A stretch of 64,000 bases of DNA from Channallabes apus (GCA_030522415.1 CM060125.1:31363440-31427439); one strand, 5' to 3'. Counted from the first letter of the stretch, positions 43,536 through 55,301 are shown. The notes: generated from the sequence alone by a model not told the origin. A program made the numbers and translations.

Positions 43536-44540
43536 CAGTCCACATGCAAAAAAGGTTTCACAACTGCTTAACCGCAGCCAGGGTCTGAAATTAACACCTA
43601 ATGAGCTCCAAATGCAGGTCGATTTTCTATCTGGTCAGTAAATCTCTAAGTCCATCACATCATGGTGGGTAAAGGTGAAGCTACAACTTCCTTCTCCTTC
43701 TCCTGTGATGTCTACACATCTGAGGTTCATATGGGCAGGCTGACACACACACATGCACACACACGCACACACACACACATGCACACACACACACACACAC
43801 ACACACAGAGGACCTTCTGCTGCTAGCTTGTGTTAGCTTCAGGCTAACTAAGTATCTAGGCAGTATGTGACGGTTTGGAGACGAGGCGTATTAAGATCCT
43901 GGCCACAGTCTGTACTGACTCGGTGGTGATGAGCTGTTCTGTGTGTAACCAGTCTGCCAAAGACAGAAACACAAACAACTCATTTATCATCATCAAGTGG
44001 GATCTCCTTTAATGACATCACAATAAAACGTCTCTCATAAAAATTCACATTTTATTTGTCACATAAACAGTCATACACAGTACGATATGTAATGAAGTGC
44101 TTACAGTACATTCTGTTTTCATTACACTCTGGTCACTTTATCAGTTCATTTCGTCCTCTCTTTTATTAATATTTCAACTTTCTGGTGCACCTCATGTACA
44201 GTTTCATTCCCATCTGTATAAACAATCATCATGTTTACATACAAACAGTATATTTGTATTATTTGACACCATTTTTACCTCATTTATGCACCTTAAATTG
44301 TAAACAGTGTAATGTTTATAACTTCTTGTATATTATGTGAACTGGCAGCTATAAAGATATAATTTCCCTTTGGGATTAATAAAGTACTGCAGCTGGAGAA
44401 CATTCTCTTTCAGTTCGCAGACATTTTATTAACATCCGTTTAACCAGAGCTGTTTAATAAAATACTTCTTTCCCTAAGCTTGTATTGTCACAGTCTGTTC
44501 TGCTGGCGGATTTAAAGCAGTTATAAACACTAAGAGCAGC
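43536..44540. other. No gene; CA-rich patch and LINE-tail-like text
   Basis: (CA)n interrupted by ATG at 43743-43807. Bases 44040-44095 read TTTTATTTGTCACATAAACA, then GTACGATATGTAATGAAGTG, a wording of a common fish repeat. Bases 44362-44390 (ATTTCCCTTTGGGATTAATA) are a typical LINE 3' end, also at 47062. Confidence 0.6.
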
Positions 44541-44675
44541 TTTACTGAGTGCTGAGGTGCGACTGACTGACACTCTGAGCTCAGCAACGTCTCTGTCTCT
44601 GATTTACTGTCGATTCACTTGGATATGGAGCTTAACTGCTCTAAACACTCTGCAGGGTTCATGTGTTTTTACAGT

Positions 44676-44676
<1 letters not shown>

Positions 44677-44765
<89 letters not shown>
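44677..44765. repeat. (CA)n microsatellite
   Basis: About 88 bases of uninterrupted CA, followed by TGTGTACT-GAGTGTG units to about 44855. It heads duplicated block C. Confidence 0.95.
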
Positions 44766-44766
<1 letters not shown>

Positions 44767-45061
44767 AGTGTGTACTATGTGTGTACTGAGTGTGTACTGT
44801 GTGTGTGTACTGAGTGTGTGTACTGTGTGTGTGTACTGTGTGTGTTGAGGCTGAAGTCAGTAGTGATGATGAGTGTTTGTGTGTCAGCTGTAGTGTTTCA
44901 GTAGAATCTAATAAAATCAGACTTACTGTAACAGGAGGCTCCATCCAGCACAAGAAGAAGAAGAAGAAGAAGAGATGAAGATGAAGTCAGTCCTGAAATC
45001 CTCCAAGATTTAACTCTCATGTCCTGATTCAGCTCTGTGTGTGTAAAATAAATGTGACACT

Positions 45062-45110
<49 letters not shown>

Positions 45111-45574
45111 CAGTGTACTGCTCACTCTCAGAGCTCAGGCGATACACAGATAGATTGGTGTGTATACAGTACAGTACAGTATATTTATATCCGCCCACGT
45201 CCTGCCCCTCTCTCGTCATTTGTTGCCCCTCCCTGTGTGTGAATTGTCTAGAATACACTATAGACACTAAATACGTCACTCTCAGAGAGGTGTGTGTCCA
45301 TGTGCGTGTGAGTGGCAGCGTCATGTGATCTCTGTGGCAACAAACAAAACACTACACGGTTAATAGATTTAGATAAAGTAAAGCAGGATTTAAGTGAAAG
45401 TTAAAGCCTTTAATATTTACAGTGGATCTGTTTAATAGAAATATCACTACTTAATTAATGTAATGACATATAAAGGGGCGTGGTCACTATTAACATAAAG
45501 AACATAAAGGAAAAATGGTATGTATTTTATAAGCCATTATTTTGACCAGGTTTTAAAACAATATTAATGATGTA

Positions 45575-47027
45575 CAGTGGTGTGAAAAACTATTTGCCCC
45601 CCTCCTGATTTCTTATTCTTTTGCATGTTTGTCACACAAAATGTTTCTGATCATCAAACACATTTAACTATTAGTCAAAGATAACACAAGTAAACACAAA
45701 ATGCAGTTTTTAAATGAGGGGTTTTATTATTTAGGGAGAAAAAAAATCCAAACCTACATGGCCCTGTGTGAAAAAGTAATTGCCCCCTGAACCTAATAAC
45801 TGGTTGGGCCACCCTTAGCAGCAAAAACTGCAATCAAGCATTTGCGATAACTTGCAACGAGTCTTTTACAGCGCTCTGGAGGAATTTTGGCCCACTCATC
45901 TTTGCAGAATTGTTGTAATTCAGCTTTATTTGAGGGTTTTCTAGCATGAACCGCCTTTTTAAGGTCATGCCACAACATCTCAATAGGATTCAGGGCAGGA
46001 CTTTGACTAGGCCACTCCAAAGTCTTCATTTTGTTTTTCTTCAGCCATTCAGAGGTGGATTTGCTGGTGTGTTTTGGGTCATTGTCCTGCTGCAGCACCC
46101 AAGATCGCTTTAGCTTGAGTTGACGAACAGATGGCCGGACATTCTCCTTCAGGATTTTTTGGTAGACAGTAGAATTCATGGTTCCATCTATCACAGCAAG
46201 CCTTCCAGGTCCTGAAGCAGCAAAACAACCCCAGACCATCACACTACCACCACCATATTTTACTGTTGGTATGATGTTCTTTTTCTGAAATGCTCTGTTA
46301 CTTTTACACCAGATGTAACGGGACACGCACCTTGCAAAAAGTTCAACTTTTGTCTCGTCGGTCCACAAGGTATTTTCCCAAAAGTCTTGGCAATCATTGA
46401 GATGTTTTTTAGCACAATTGAGACGAGCCTTAATGTTCTTTTTGCTTAAAAGTGGTTTGCGCCTTGGAAATCTGCCATGCAGGCCGTTTTTGCCCAGTCT
46501 CTTTCTTATGGTGGAGTCGTGAACACTGACCTTAATTGAGGCAAGTGAGGCCTGCAGTTCTTTAGATGTTGTCCTGGGGTCTTTTGTGGCCTCTCGGATG
46601 AGTTGTCTCTGCGCTCTTGGGGTAATTTTGGTCGGCCGGCCTTGGCATGATGTCTAGCTTTTGAGGTGCTTTTGGTCTACTTCTCTGTATCAGGTAGCTC
46701 CTATTTAAGTGATTTCTTGATTGAAACAGGTGTGGCAGTAATCAGGCCTGGGGGTGACTACAGAAATTGAACTCAGGTGTGATAAACCACAGTTAAGTTA
46801 TTTTTTAACAAGGGGGGCAATCACTTTTTCACACAGGGCCATGTAGATTTGGAGTTTTTTTTCTCCCTTAATAACGTAAACCTTCATTTAAAAACTGCAT
46901 TTTGTGTTCAATTATGTTATCTTTGACTAATAGTTAACAGTTTTTGATGACCAGAAACATTTAAGTGTGACAAACATGCAAAAGAATAAGAAATCAGGAA
47001 GGGGGCAAATAGTTTTTCACACCACTG
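45575..47027 (-). mobile_element. Tc1-like transposon, complete ends, damaged gene
   Basis: Bounded by TA (45573-45574, 47028-47029), with terminal inverted repeats starting CAGTGGTGTGAAAAACTATT at both ends and continuing for ~200 bases with indels. Total 1,453 bp. The transposase on minus is open only over its C-terminal 191 codons. Confidence 0.93.
45793..46660 (-). pseudogene. Tc1-like transposase pseudogene (catalytic part open)
   Basis: The open piece 46368-45793 begins at WTDETKVELFA (first Asp), then GGGSVMVWGCFAASGPGRLA, QQDNDPKHTSK (second Asp), NPIEMLWHDLK (Glu, exactly 34 residues later), ending GGPTSY. Upstream, 46370-46660 encodes the helix-turn-helix and linker in other frames (RPKLPQERRDNSSER-like, then NLKRNIYARLNCAKKHLNDC-like), so at least one frameshift separates DNA-binding and catalytic domains. 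Not functional as it stands. Confidence 0.85.
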
Positions 47028-47129
47028 TATATACAGTAAGATGGACTAATGATGAAGCAATTTCCCTTTGGGATTAATAAAGTTCTTTGAATCTTGAATC
47101 TTGAATCTAATCAGCAATACAAAAAGGTT

Positions 47130-47420
47130 TTTCCTGTTAAGCCTGTTGAAATGAGGAACTGGTCAGATTCCATTCTTGCTGTAGTGATGAAACCTGTGTG
47201 ACTGCTTTCAATGGGCCAAACCACTAGCAACACACCTGTGCCTACATGCCATATCTTACTATATCGAAACTTACATACACTCTGCACATCCTGTTAACTT
47301 ATACATGTATAATTCATGCGGATAATAAGACAGACGGAGTGAAATGTCTATGATCATTATCACAGTGTGGACTTTAGAGATATTACTTTTAAACCTGAAA
47401 TAAATTTATAAATCAAACAT
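47130..47420. repeat. Segments paralogous to 21765-21880 and 23580-23745
   Basis: Bases 47143-47210 (CCTGTTAAGCCTGTTGAAAT, GTGATGAAACCTGTGTGACT) match 21775-21870. Bases 47338-47415 match 23608-23735. The order is conserved, so the 44-47.4 kb region looks like a condensed copy of the 14-24 kb region. Confidence 0.7.
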
Positions 47421-48535
47421 GTAAATAGACTATTTACATTATTAAGGGGTTTATAAATACAGTACAAGTGTAAAAGTGTGTACAAGTGTGCATTGAAATG
47501 CACGCTACATGTTTACTTTGGTATGTCCCTGTTTGAAATCAATTAAAATGAATCAAATTAATTGTTTATAAAACTGTCATATAATTTTTTAAACAAGTTG
47601 TGCAGTTACAGTAATGTCAAATTATTTTTAACACCTGTATGATCAAAATTTAAATGTGACTAATATATATATATAAATAAACACCCCTTTTTCAGGACTG
47701 TGTATTTCAACAATAATGTTGTAAAAATCCAAATAACTTTACAGATCTTCATTGTAAAGGGTTTACTTTCAACAATATTTTTATTGATTTTAACAGGGGT
47801 AAAACAGGGTAAACATGTAATGTTTTAATGCAGGTTTTATAATCCCCTTATAAACCCTATAGCACCCACCACGTCCCTCCCCGACTCCAAGCCAGTTTTA
47901 CAAGCATATGAAAGGCTAGACGTCAGGCATTAAGAGAGAACAAAAAAGAAAAAAGAATATGGAGCTGGAAGTTCTTTGGTTCTACGTGCAAAAAAAAAAA
48001 AAAAAAAGGAATAAAAAGGGGAAAGAAAGCAAACAAACAAGTAATTAAATAAGACAGGAATCAAACTATAAATGTAGGGGAGACCGGGTATGGTTGTAAC
48101 ATGGGGAGAGTTTTAACACCCCCAATTCCACCAATCAGGGATAGGATAAGAGTCATATGATCATTTCAGTGTTTATCCACTTCCTCCCTAAACCCACATG
48201 GTGGATATCAAGACTGCTAACAAATACATGCAGATTCTATTATTAAAAAACAGATTTTGAGGTAAGAAAGTACTTTTTTTGACCAAGACTATATTTTGTT
48301 TAGTATTTATACTATTGCAGATAAAATCATATAACTTATATTTGATTAAATTGTAGTTTCTTAGGTAAAATGTGATTCATTTATCCCTTGCTAATTTCAA
48401 ACCATTCTCCTACTACAGTTAGCTAAACAATGGCTAAGAGGAGTGGGGTGGGTTGTAACATGTCTTTAAAAAGTGTTACAACCATCCCCTTACATACAAC
48501 TAAGGACAGTTTCCTGATTTTAATAATTTTACAGA

Positions 48536-48742
48536 ATGCCTAGACAATGGAAAAGAATGACTGAAAGAGGTATGCCTGCCAGTGTTTTAAAAACAGCATC
48601 TGATGAAGTCACAAAGATGGGCAAGTCAGTCAGGTCAGTTGCGAAGGCACATGGGATCTGCCATGTAACATTGAGCAGATACTGCAAATCACTTCAGAAG
48701 CTGAGAGACCAGGGGTCCAGTGATCTTCCAAGTTTGTTCTAA
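48536..48742 (+). pseudogene. Psq/CENP-B-type helix-turn-helix fragment of the pogo-like transposase
   Basis: 68 codons starting MPRQWKRMTERGMPASVLKT. Then KMGKSVRSVAKAHGICHVTL and SRYCK, which is the HTH_psq signature of pogo/Tigger-type transposases. It ends SSDLPSLF at a stop where the RTE fragment begins (about 48741). No DDE residues remain. Confidence 0.75.
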
Positions 48743-49732
48743 AGGCAGAGCAGAGGACAAAGTGGTGGAAGCTGAGAAGAATGTTGTGTAGTCTTTAGAG
48801 AGGAGTTGAGACAAGCTATGGGTGGTCAGGAGGTGCTTTCAGTTGACTGGACAACTACAGCCAATGTGATCAAGGAGACAGGTAAGAGGGTACTTAGTGT
48901 ATCATCAGGTAAGGGCAAAGTGGACAAGGAGACTTGGTGGTGGAACGAGGTGGGTCTGCATCAAGGATCGGCTCTAAGTCCCTTTTTGTTTGCTCTGGCG
49001 ATGGACAGGATGACAGATGAGTTTAGACAGGAGTCTCCATGGACTATGATGTTTGCAGATGACATTGTGCTTTGTAGCGAGAGCAGGGAGGCTACGGTGA
49101 GGCTACAGGGAGCAGAGGTAAAGAAGGTGCAGGATTTTAAGTACTTAGGGTCAACGGTCGAGAGCAACGGAGAGTGTTCAAAGGAGGTGAAGAGACGAGT
49201 ACAGGCAGGTTGGAATGGGTGGAGAAAAGTGTCAGGTGTGTTGTGCGATGAAAGAGTATCAGCAAGAATGAAAGGAAAGGTGTACAGGACAGTGGTGAGA
49301 CCAGCGATGCTCTACGAGACAGTGGCACTGAAGACAAGACAGGAGGCAGAGTTGGAGGTAGCAGAGCTGAAGATGTTGAGGTTCTCCTTGGGAGTGACAA
49401 TGATGGATAGGATCAAGAATGAGTTCATCAGAGGGACAACCCATGTTAGATGTTTTGGAGATAAAGTCAGAGAGGCCAGATTGAGGTGGTTTGGACATGT
49501 TCAGAGGAGAGAGTGTGAATATATCGGTAGAAGGATGCTGAGGTTGGAACTGCCAGGCAGGAGGTCTAGAGGAAGACCAAAGAGGAGATTTATGGATGCA
49601 GTGAGAGAGGACATGAAGTTAGTTGGTGTGAGAGAAGAGGATGCAGAGGATAGGGTTAGATGGAGGCAGATGATTCGCTGTGGCGACCCCTGAAAGCGAA
49701 CAGCCGAAAGACAAAGAAGAAGAAGAAGTTCT
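48741..49732 (+). pseudogene. RTE-like LINE fragment (RT palm end to 3' tail)
   Basis: The frame 48806-49693 gives GLHQGSALSPFLFALAMDRM, MMFADDIVLCSES (FADD), KKVQDFKYLGSTVESNGECS, KGKVYRTVVRPAMLYE, RWFGHVQRRE and GRPKRRFMDAVREDMK, ending CGDP, with the 3' tail (GAA)n at about 49718-49731. The 5' side is rearranged (RT fingers missing; about 20-30 residues lost between FADD and GAEVKK). The RTE assignment is tentative. It was inserted into the pogo-like element; the weak TTCTA at both sides may be the duplication. Confidence 0.8.
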
Positions 49733-50029
49733 AGCAGACTCACACACAGCACCTGAGTCAAACTTAAAGTGGATTTGAATTATGGTCAGTCACAGACAAA
49801 GACATTGTTCTGTGGTCTTGTTCTTTTATTTCAATAAAACCTCTTTTTGAAGCATACAACATGGTGTGGTCAATGTTTTTGCTTCTTTTGTCTAACTGTT
49901 ACAACTCACCCCAGCATGTGTTACAACCTACCCCGGTGGTGGGGTAGGTTGTAACAAAGGAACACCATGTATTTGTCATGAACTCACAAGGTCTGTGATA
50001 TTCTTGCAGAGATTTGATTTAGTGCCGTT
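49733..50029 (+). other. Right internal part of the pogo-like element
   Basis: Non-coding, with three copies of the GTTGTAACA/TGTTACAAC word between 49898 and 49957, two of them in a near-palindromic pair around CCCCGGTGGTGGGGTAGG. Confidence 0.6.
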
Positions 50030-50041
50030 TGTAGCAAACAA

Positions 50042-50401
50042 GGCGGCGCGGTGGTGTAGTGGTTAGCACTGTCGCCTTGCACCTCCAGGGTCTGGGTTCG
50101 ATTCCCGGCCAGGATCGATTCCCGTCTCTGTGTGCATGGAGTTTGCATGTTCTCCCCGTGCTTGGTGGGTTTCCTCCGGGTACTCCGGTTTCCTCCCACA
50201 GTCCAAAGATATGCAGGTTAGGCTAATTGGCGTTCCCAAATTGCCCATAGTGTGTGTGTGAGTGTGTGTGTGTGCCCTGCGATGGATTGGCACGCTGTCC
50301 AGGGTGTACCCCGCCTAGTGCCCGAAGTCTCCTGGGATAGGCTCCAGGTCCCCCGCGACCCTGAACACAGGATTAAGCGGTATAGAAGATGAATGAATGA
50401 A
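50042..50401 (+). repeat. tRNA-derived SINE with 12-bp target-site duplication
   Basis: The head GGTGGTGTAGTGGTTAGCAC (A-box) and GGGTTCGATTCCCG (B-box). The conserved body is TTCTCCCCGTGCTTGGTGGG, CACAGTCCAAAGATATGCAG and GCCCTGCGATGGATTGGCAC. The tail is GATGAATGAATGAA. The target duplication TGTAGCAAACAA is at 50030-50041 and 50402-50413. This is the best-preserved of five copies in the window. Confidence 0.92.
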
Positions 50402-50496
50402 TGTAGCAAACAAATGTGGGTATTTTGTATAAAAGTTTAAAAACTCTAGCTCAAAAAATTTGTGAGTTATAGGTGGTAAAGCAAAAAGTGTTACAA

Positions 50497-53388
50497 TCAT
50501 ACCCGGTCTCCCCTATATGAATAAAGTGAAGGAAGCCCCCACACCTGTGGAAATTTCAAGTCTAAGTAACGAATTGAGTAGTGAATCTTCTCCAGGGACA
50601 GACAGGACATGATATCTCTGAGCCACTGGGCGTGAGTGGGTGACGTGGCATCCTTCCACTTGAATAAAAGAGAACGCCTGGCCAGGAGTGTCGCAAAAGA
50701 TAACAATCGCTTTTTAGCTGGAGTTAGACTCTTATCTTCCTCTCCAGTGACACCAAAAAGAGCAATCAGAGGGTCTGGTTCAAGATTGCATTTCAATATG
50801 AAGGACAGGGTCTTAAAAACATCCCTCCAGAATTTCTCCAAATTCGGGCGTGTCCAGTACATATGAATAAGAGACGCCTCTCCGCTTTTACATTTATTAC
50901 AGCAAGGATCAACGTCTGGGTAGAAACGGGAGAGTTTAAGTTTGGAGAAATGAGCCCTGTGTACAACCTTAAACTGTAATAAAGAGTGGGCGGAGCATAA
51001 GGAGGTAGAGTTGATAAGTTTAAGAATTGAATTCCAAGTATCATCTGATAGTGACAAATTTAAATCCTTCTCCCAAGCAGTTTTAATTTTACACAGAGGG
51101 GTGTGACTCGAAGCCATCAATCCACCATAAATAGTGGATATTAGGCCTTTACACAGCGGAGACAAACAGAGGAGATTATCTAGAATGTTTGCAGCAGGAG
51201 CCTCAGGGAAATTTGGTATTAAAGAGCGAATGAAGTGTCTTACTTGCAGATATCTGAAAAAATGAGAGTTGGGTCGGTTAAACCTCTCGGAAAGCTGTTC
51301 AAACGATGCAAACTTATGGTCAACAAACAGGTCTTTGGAAAGCTTGATGCCCTTATTGTGCCATTCCTGAAACACTGGATCATGTAAAGAAGGTTGGAAG
51401 AGATGGTTAGAGACGATAGGACTGGACAGAGAAAAGCCCAGAAGACCGCAGTGCTTTCTGAACTGAGCCCATACTCTCAAAGTATGCACCACTACTGAGT
51501 TATTGATTAATTTAATTGAGGGGATGGGGAGAGCAGATCCAAGGAGTGCAGAGACAGAGAGATTTTTGACAGACTTTATCTCCATTTCCACCCAGGCAGG
51601 CCGATTAGGTTGGTTATGAAAATATGACCAAAAGATGACAGATCGAATGTTTGCTGCCCAGTAGTAGAAACGAAAATTAGGTAGAGCCATGCCACCGTCT
51701 CTTTTAGATCTTTGAAGTAGGAACTTATTCAATCGTGGATGTTTACCTTTCCAAAGGTAAGAAGATATAATTGAGTCTAAAGCGCCAAAGTAAGATTTGG
51801 GAATAAAAACAGGTACAGACTGAAAGAGATATAAAAATTTAGGGAGAATACTCATTTTAATTGCATTAATGCGGCCCACCAGGGACATGGACAGTGGTGA
51901 CCATCGTCCCAAGTCCTTTCTTGTTTGATTCAACAACCTAATAAAATTTTCTTTAAAAAGGTGTTTATGTTTCCTTGTAATTGTAATACCAAGATAGGTG
52001 AAGTGATTTTCCACTATGTTTAATGGAAAATTGTGCATACCAGTTGTTACTGCTGTATTATCTAGCAGAAAAAGTTCACTTTTGTGCAAATTTAATCTAT
52101 ATCCTGAAAAGTAGCTAAATTCCCTGAGCAATGACATCACAGGTGGCAGAGAGGAGACTGGATTTGATAAAAATAGTAGAAGATCATCTGCATAAAGGGA
52201 AACCTTATGTTCTTCTCCCTGCCTCCAAATCCCAGATATATTTCTACAGCTACGGAATGCAATTGCTAGTGGCTCAATGGCGAGGTTAAAGAGCAATGGG
52301 CTAAGGGGACACCCCTGACGAGTTCCCCGCTGAAGACTGAATGGTTGAGACTGTTGAGCATTTGTCAGAACTGAGGCAGTAGGGCTTGAATATAATAATT
52401 TAACCCAAGTGATAAAACTTGGACCAAAATTAAATTTTTCTAAAGCCCTGAATAAATACTCCCATTCCACACGATCAAAAGCCTTTTCAGCATCCAAAGA
52501 AAGGACACACTCAGGGGTCTCCTCTGATGGTGTGTACAAGATATCCATAAGGCGTCGAATGTTAAAGTAAGAGTAACGATTTTTAACAAAACCGGTCTGG
52601 TCCTCAGATATAATTGAGGGTAGAACATTCTCTAATCTACGAGCCAAGACTTTAGCAAGGATTTTAACATCCACATTAAGAAGAGAGATTGGTCTATATG
52701 AGGAGCACTCTGTTGGGTCCTTATCCTTCTTTCCTATGAGGGTGATGCGAGCCTCATTAAATGACGCAGGCATCTTACCTTGCTTGAAAGATTCAGATAG
52801 AACCAAAGCTAGTTGTGGTGCAAGGTATGAGGAGAATGATTTAAAAAACTCTGCAGGGAACCCGTCAGGACCCGGGGACTTACCAGACTGCAATGAGGAG
52901 ATAGCTGAACTGATTTCCTCTTGTGATATGGGCTCTTCTAATCCTAATCTAGAATCAGGGGACAGTGTTGGGATATTTAGTTGAGTCAAGAAACTCTCAA
53001 CTGCACTATGGTCCCTTGGGAACTCAGAAGTATATAATCGAGAATAAAAGAATCATTAATTTTAGAATGGTCCGTAGTGATGGTATCCTCCATCCTCCAT
53101 CCGGATCTTTGTAATTTGTTGCTGTGCTCTAAATCCTTTCAACTGATTAGCTAAAAGTTTCCCAGATTTGTCACCATGAATGTAAAATTGGCTCCTACTC
53201 TTTAATAATTGACGTTCAATTACATGCGTTGGAATAAGTTCAAACTTAATTTGCACTTCTACATGTTTTTTATAGAGATCAGGGTTTTTAAATAGAGCAT
53301 ACTGCTGGTCAATTTCTTTAATTTGGTTGGTCAAATCTTTTCTTTTTTTATTATCTGTCCCCTGAGGTCGACTTTCAGAGCATCCCAA
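50497..53388 (-). pseudogene. L1 ORF2 reverse transcriptase and C-terminal segment, frameshifted
   Basis: 53388-53062 is the linker (DLTNQIKEIDQQYALFKNPD, QLLKSRSQFYIHGDKSGKLL). Frame shifts occur at about 53350, 53080 and 53025. 52989-50497 is open for 830 codons: SGKSPGPDGFPAEFFK, ISLLNVDVKILAKVLARRL, DQTGFVKNR, LSLDAEKAFDRVEW, RGTRQGCPLSPLLF, LYADDLLLF (YADD), and the C-terminal CCNKCKSGEASLIHMYW (zinc-knuckle-like). The RT is intact in sequence but cut off from its endonuclease, so the element should be inactive. Confidence 0.9.
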
Positions 53389-53415
53389 ACAACTAAACGT
53401 GACACTTCAGGTGTT

Positions 53416-54366
53416 TCATTTGTGTTTAAGAAAAAAAACTATCTGGTCTTCCATAAATTTTACAAAATCGTCCTCTATCAGTAACGATGAATTAAAGCGC
53501 CAATGTTTATTAATTTGAGGGAGATCGGGGAGTTTTATAGACATGACCACTGGAGCGTGATCTGATATCACAATGCTCTGATAAGCACAAGAAGTAACCA
53601 TTGGGATCAGTTGATTATCTATAAAGAAATAATCAATTCTGGAGAAAGTATGATGAACATGTGAGAAAAAGGAGTATTCTCTCTTTTTTGGATTAAGGAA
53701 GCGCCATATGTCAGAGATACCAAAGCTGCAGAGATAGGACTGAAGTAGCGTGGCGGATTTACTCAGAGGTATAGGATTGGGAGATGACCTGTCAAGTGAT
53801 GGATCTAAACAGCAGTTAAAGTCTCCCCCTAATATGAGAGAGTATGAGCTCAGATCAGGCAGAAGAGAGAAAAAATGTTCAAAGAAGGAGACATCGTCAT
53901 AATTAGGGGCATATAAATTAGCCAACACTACATTAGTATTAAATAACTTCCCTGAAACAATGATATAACGACCTTGTATATCCGTAATAACATTATGATG
54001 CTCAAAAGAGATGTTTGGGTTAATGAGAATCGAGACACCCCTAGCTTTGGCCTGAAAGGTCGAGTGGTAGTGCTGCCCACCCCAACGTGACATAAGGCGA
54101 GAATTATCAGAACTGCGAATGTGAGTTTCTTGTAAAAATGCGATTGCAGTGTTAAGTTGTTTAAGGTGTGAGAGCACCTTCCTTCTCTTCACCGGATGGT
54201 TTAAACCCTTAACATTCCAGCTCACAAAGTTTAAAGAACTATTCATTCTCCCTGAGAGAAAATGCAGGTAGATAAACATGAATAACACTGAGATGCCTAA
54301 CGTCAGCCTTAAATGTAAAACACAGAACAACGTGTTAAAAATACATAGTATACAAAGAACTAACAC
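53416..54366 (-). pseudogene. L1 ORF2 endonuclease segment
   Basis: The likely start is Met at about 54246 (MNSSLNFVSWNVKGLNHPVK). APE-type endonuclease motifs follow: SWNVKGLN, FLQETH, RGVSILIN, LANLYAPN, ILGGDFNCCLD, RIDYFFI, VISDHAPV. The frame ends at a stop just after a T8 run near 53430. In the next frame the text continues as expected (NTNETPEVSRLVVWDALKVD), so the run has gained one base. Confidence 0.9.
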
Positions 54367-54503
54367 AATACTGGCTTTGGAGATCCCCCACCCCTCCCCC
54401 CCACACCCCTCCCTGGTAAACGTGGCCAGATTTTTTGTTTAAAATGGTACTTTCCTGAGAACTGTAGTATTGCGTATTAAAATAATAATAATAATACAGT
54501 GCA

Positions 54504-55301
54504 CTACGCAGTTTTCGGCAGACTGTCTATGTGTTTCTGCGCCTCTTCTACCGAGCGGAGCCACTTCTTCTGTCCGGTAGACAGAGTGATCCGGAGCCGC
54601 GCTGGATACAGCAGAGAAGGCCGGAGTCCACGGCTGTATAACTCCGACATCACTCCTCTATACTCGGCTCGCTGGTTTAAAACTTCGGGAGCGTAGTCTT
54701 CCACTATGCGGAGCTGCTGACCGCGGTATTCCAGCTTCCCTCTCCGCCGAGCCTCCCGAATCAGAAGGTCTTTCACCTGGTGCCGGTGTACACGGAGAAT
54801 GACGGGCCGAGGTCTCTGTCCTGAAGCGGGTTTAGATGCAGGTATTCGGTGGGCTCGGTCAATCTCCGGCGGGGAAGGAAGCGTTTCAGTCCCAAACACC
54901 TCGCACAGAAACTTGGAGAAGAACTCGGTAGGGAGTCCACCTTCAGTACCTTCCGGAAGACCCAGAACACGCAGGTTTTGTCTCCTGCTCTGGCCTTCTA
55001 GGTCTACGACTTTGGCCGTTAATTTGGTGTTACTTTCCCGAAGTCCGGAGCAGATACTCTCCAACTCCGTCACACGCTGACTCAGGTCGTCTGTAGCGAG
55101 TTCTAATGACGGTAAGCGCTGTCCATGGTCCTCTACCTGGGCCTGAATTTGGTCCAGTTTACTCTCTAGCAAACTAAGCGAGGATTTAAATTCAGCCGCT
55201 AACGCATCACGGTGTTTCTCTAACAGCGCTGAGATAGCCTCGAGTGTTAGAGGGGTCGCGGTGTCGTCTTTTATCACGACTTGAACACTCCTGGTAGCCA
55301 T
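54504..55301 (-). CDS. L1 ORF1 protein (coiled coil, RRM-like, C-terminal domain)
   Basis: 265 codons, uninterrupted, start Met (MATRSVQV). A coiled coil runs from about residue 25 to 105 (LLEKHRDALAAEFKSSLSLL, LESICSGLRESNTKLTAKVV). Then comes the ORF1 core NLRVLGLPEGTEGG, FLCEVFG, PEIDRAHRIP and RPVILRVHRHQVKDLLIREA. The C-terminal domain contains YAPEVLNQRAEY, LRPSLLYPARLRI and FLDS-like SVEEAQKHIDSLP. This is the Transposase_22/L1 ORF1 family: an RNA-binding chaperone that trimerises and packages LINE RNA. Length is near normal for fish L1. Confidence 0.9.
   Translation of the reverse strand: MATRSVQVVIKDDTATPLTLEAISALLEKHRDALAAEFKSSLSLLESKLDQIQAQVEDHGQRLPSLELATDDLSQRVTELESICSGLRESNTKLTAKVVDLEGQSRRQNLRVLGLPEGTEGGLPTEFFSKFLCEVFGTETLPSPPEIDRAHRIPASKPASGQRPRPVILRVHRHQVKDLLIREARRRGKLEYRGQQLRIVEDYAPEVLNQRAEYRGVMSELYSRGLRPSLLYPARLRITLSTGQKKWLRSVEEAQKHIDSLPKTA

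Larger units (their letters stand above)
44840..47051 (+). repeat. Low-copy duplicated block, copy C (interrupted by a Tc1)
   Basis: Bases 44857-45574 match copy B (15565-16232). The end (TATTTTATAAGCCATTATTT, GATGTA) and the continuation TATACAGTAAGATGGACTAA at 47028 match copy A (14360-14437). A 45575-47027 Tc1 sits in the TA site that is empty in copy A. A short LINE tail (about 47052-47107, ending in TTGAATC repeats) was also added after GGACTAAT relative to copy A. Confidence 0.9.
48077..50513 (+). mobile_element. pogo-like DNA transposon with GGGGAGACCGGGTATG ends
   Basis: Bounded by TA (48075-48076, 50514-50515). The inverted ends are GGGGAGACCGGGTATGGTTG on the left and, reversed, GGGGAGACCGGGTATGATTG on the right. 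The motif GTTGTAACA or its reverse TGTTACAAC recurs at about 48095, 48453, 48475, 49899, 49920, 49948 and 50490. A helix-turn-helix frame survives at 48536-48742, and the catalytic domain is missing or replaced by the RTE fragment. A SINE sits at 50042-50401. Confidence 0.85.

Noticed and set aside
44557..44904. 115-codon frame with a run of His-Thr
   Set aside because: Translation of a CA microsatellite, not a protein.
50042..50115. Candidate tRNA gene
   Set aside because: It is the tRNA-like promoter of a SINE with a 12-bp target duplication; five related copies are in the window.
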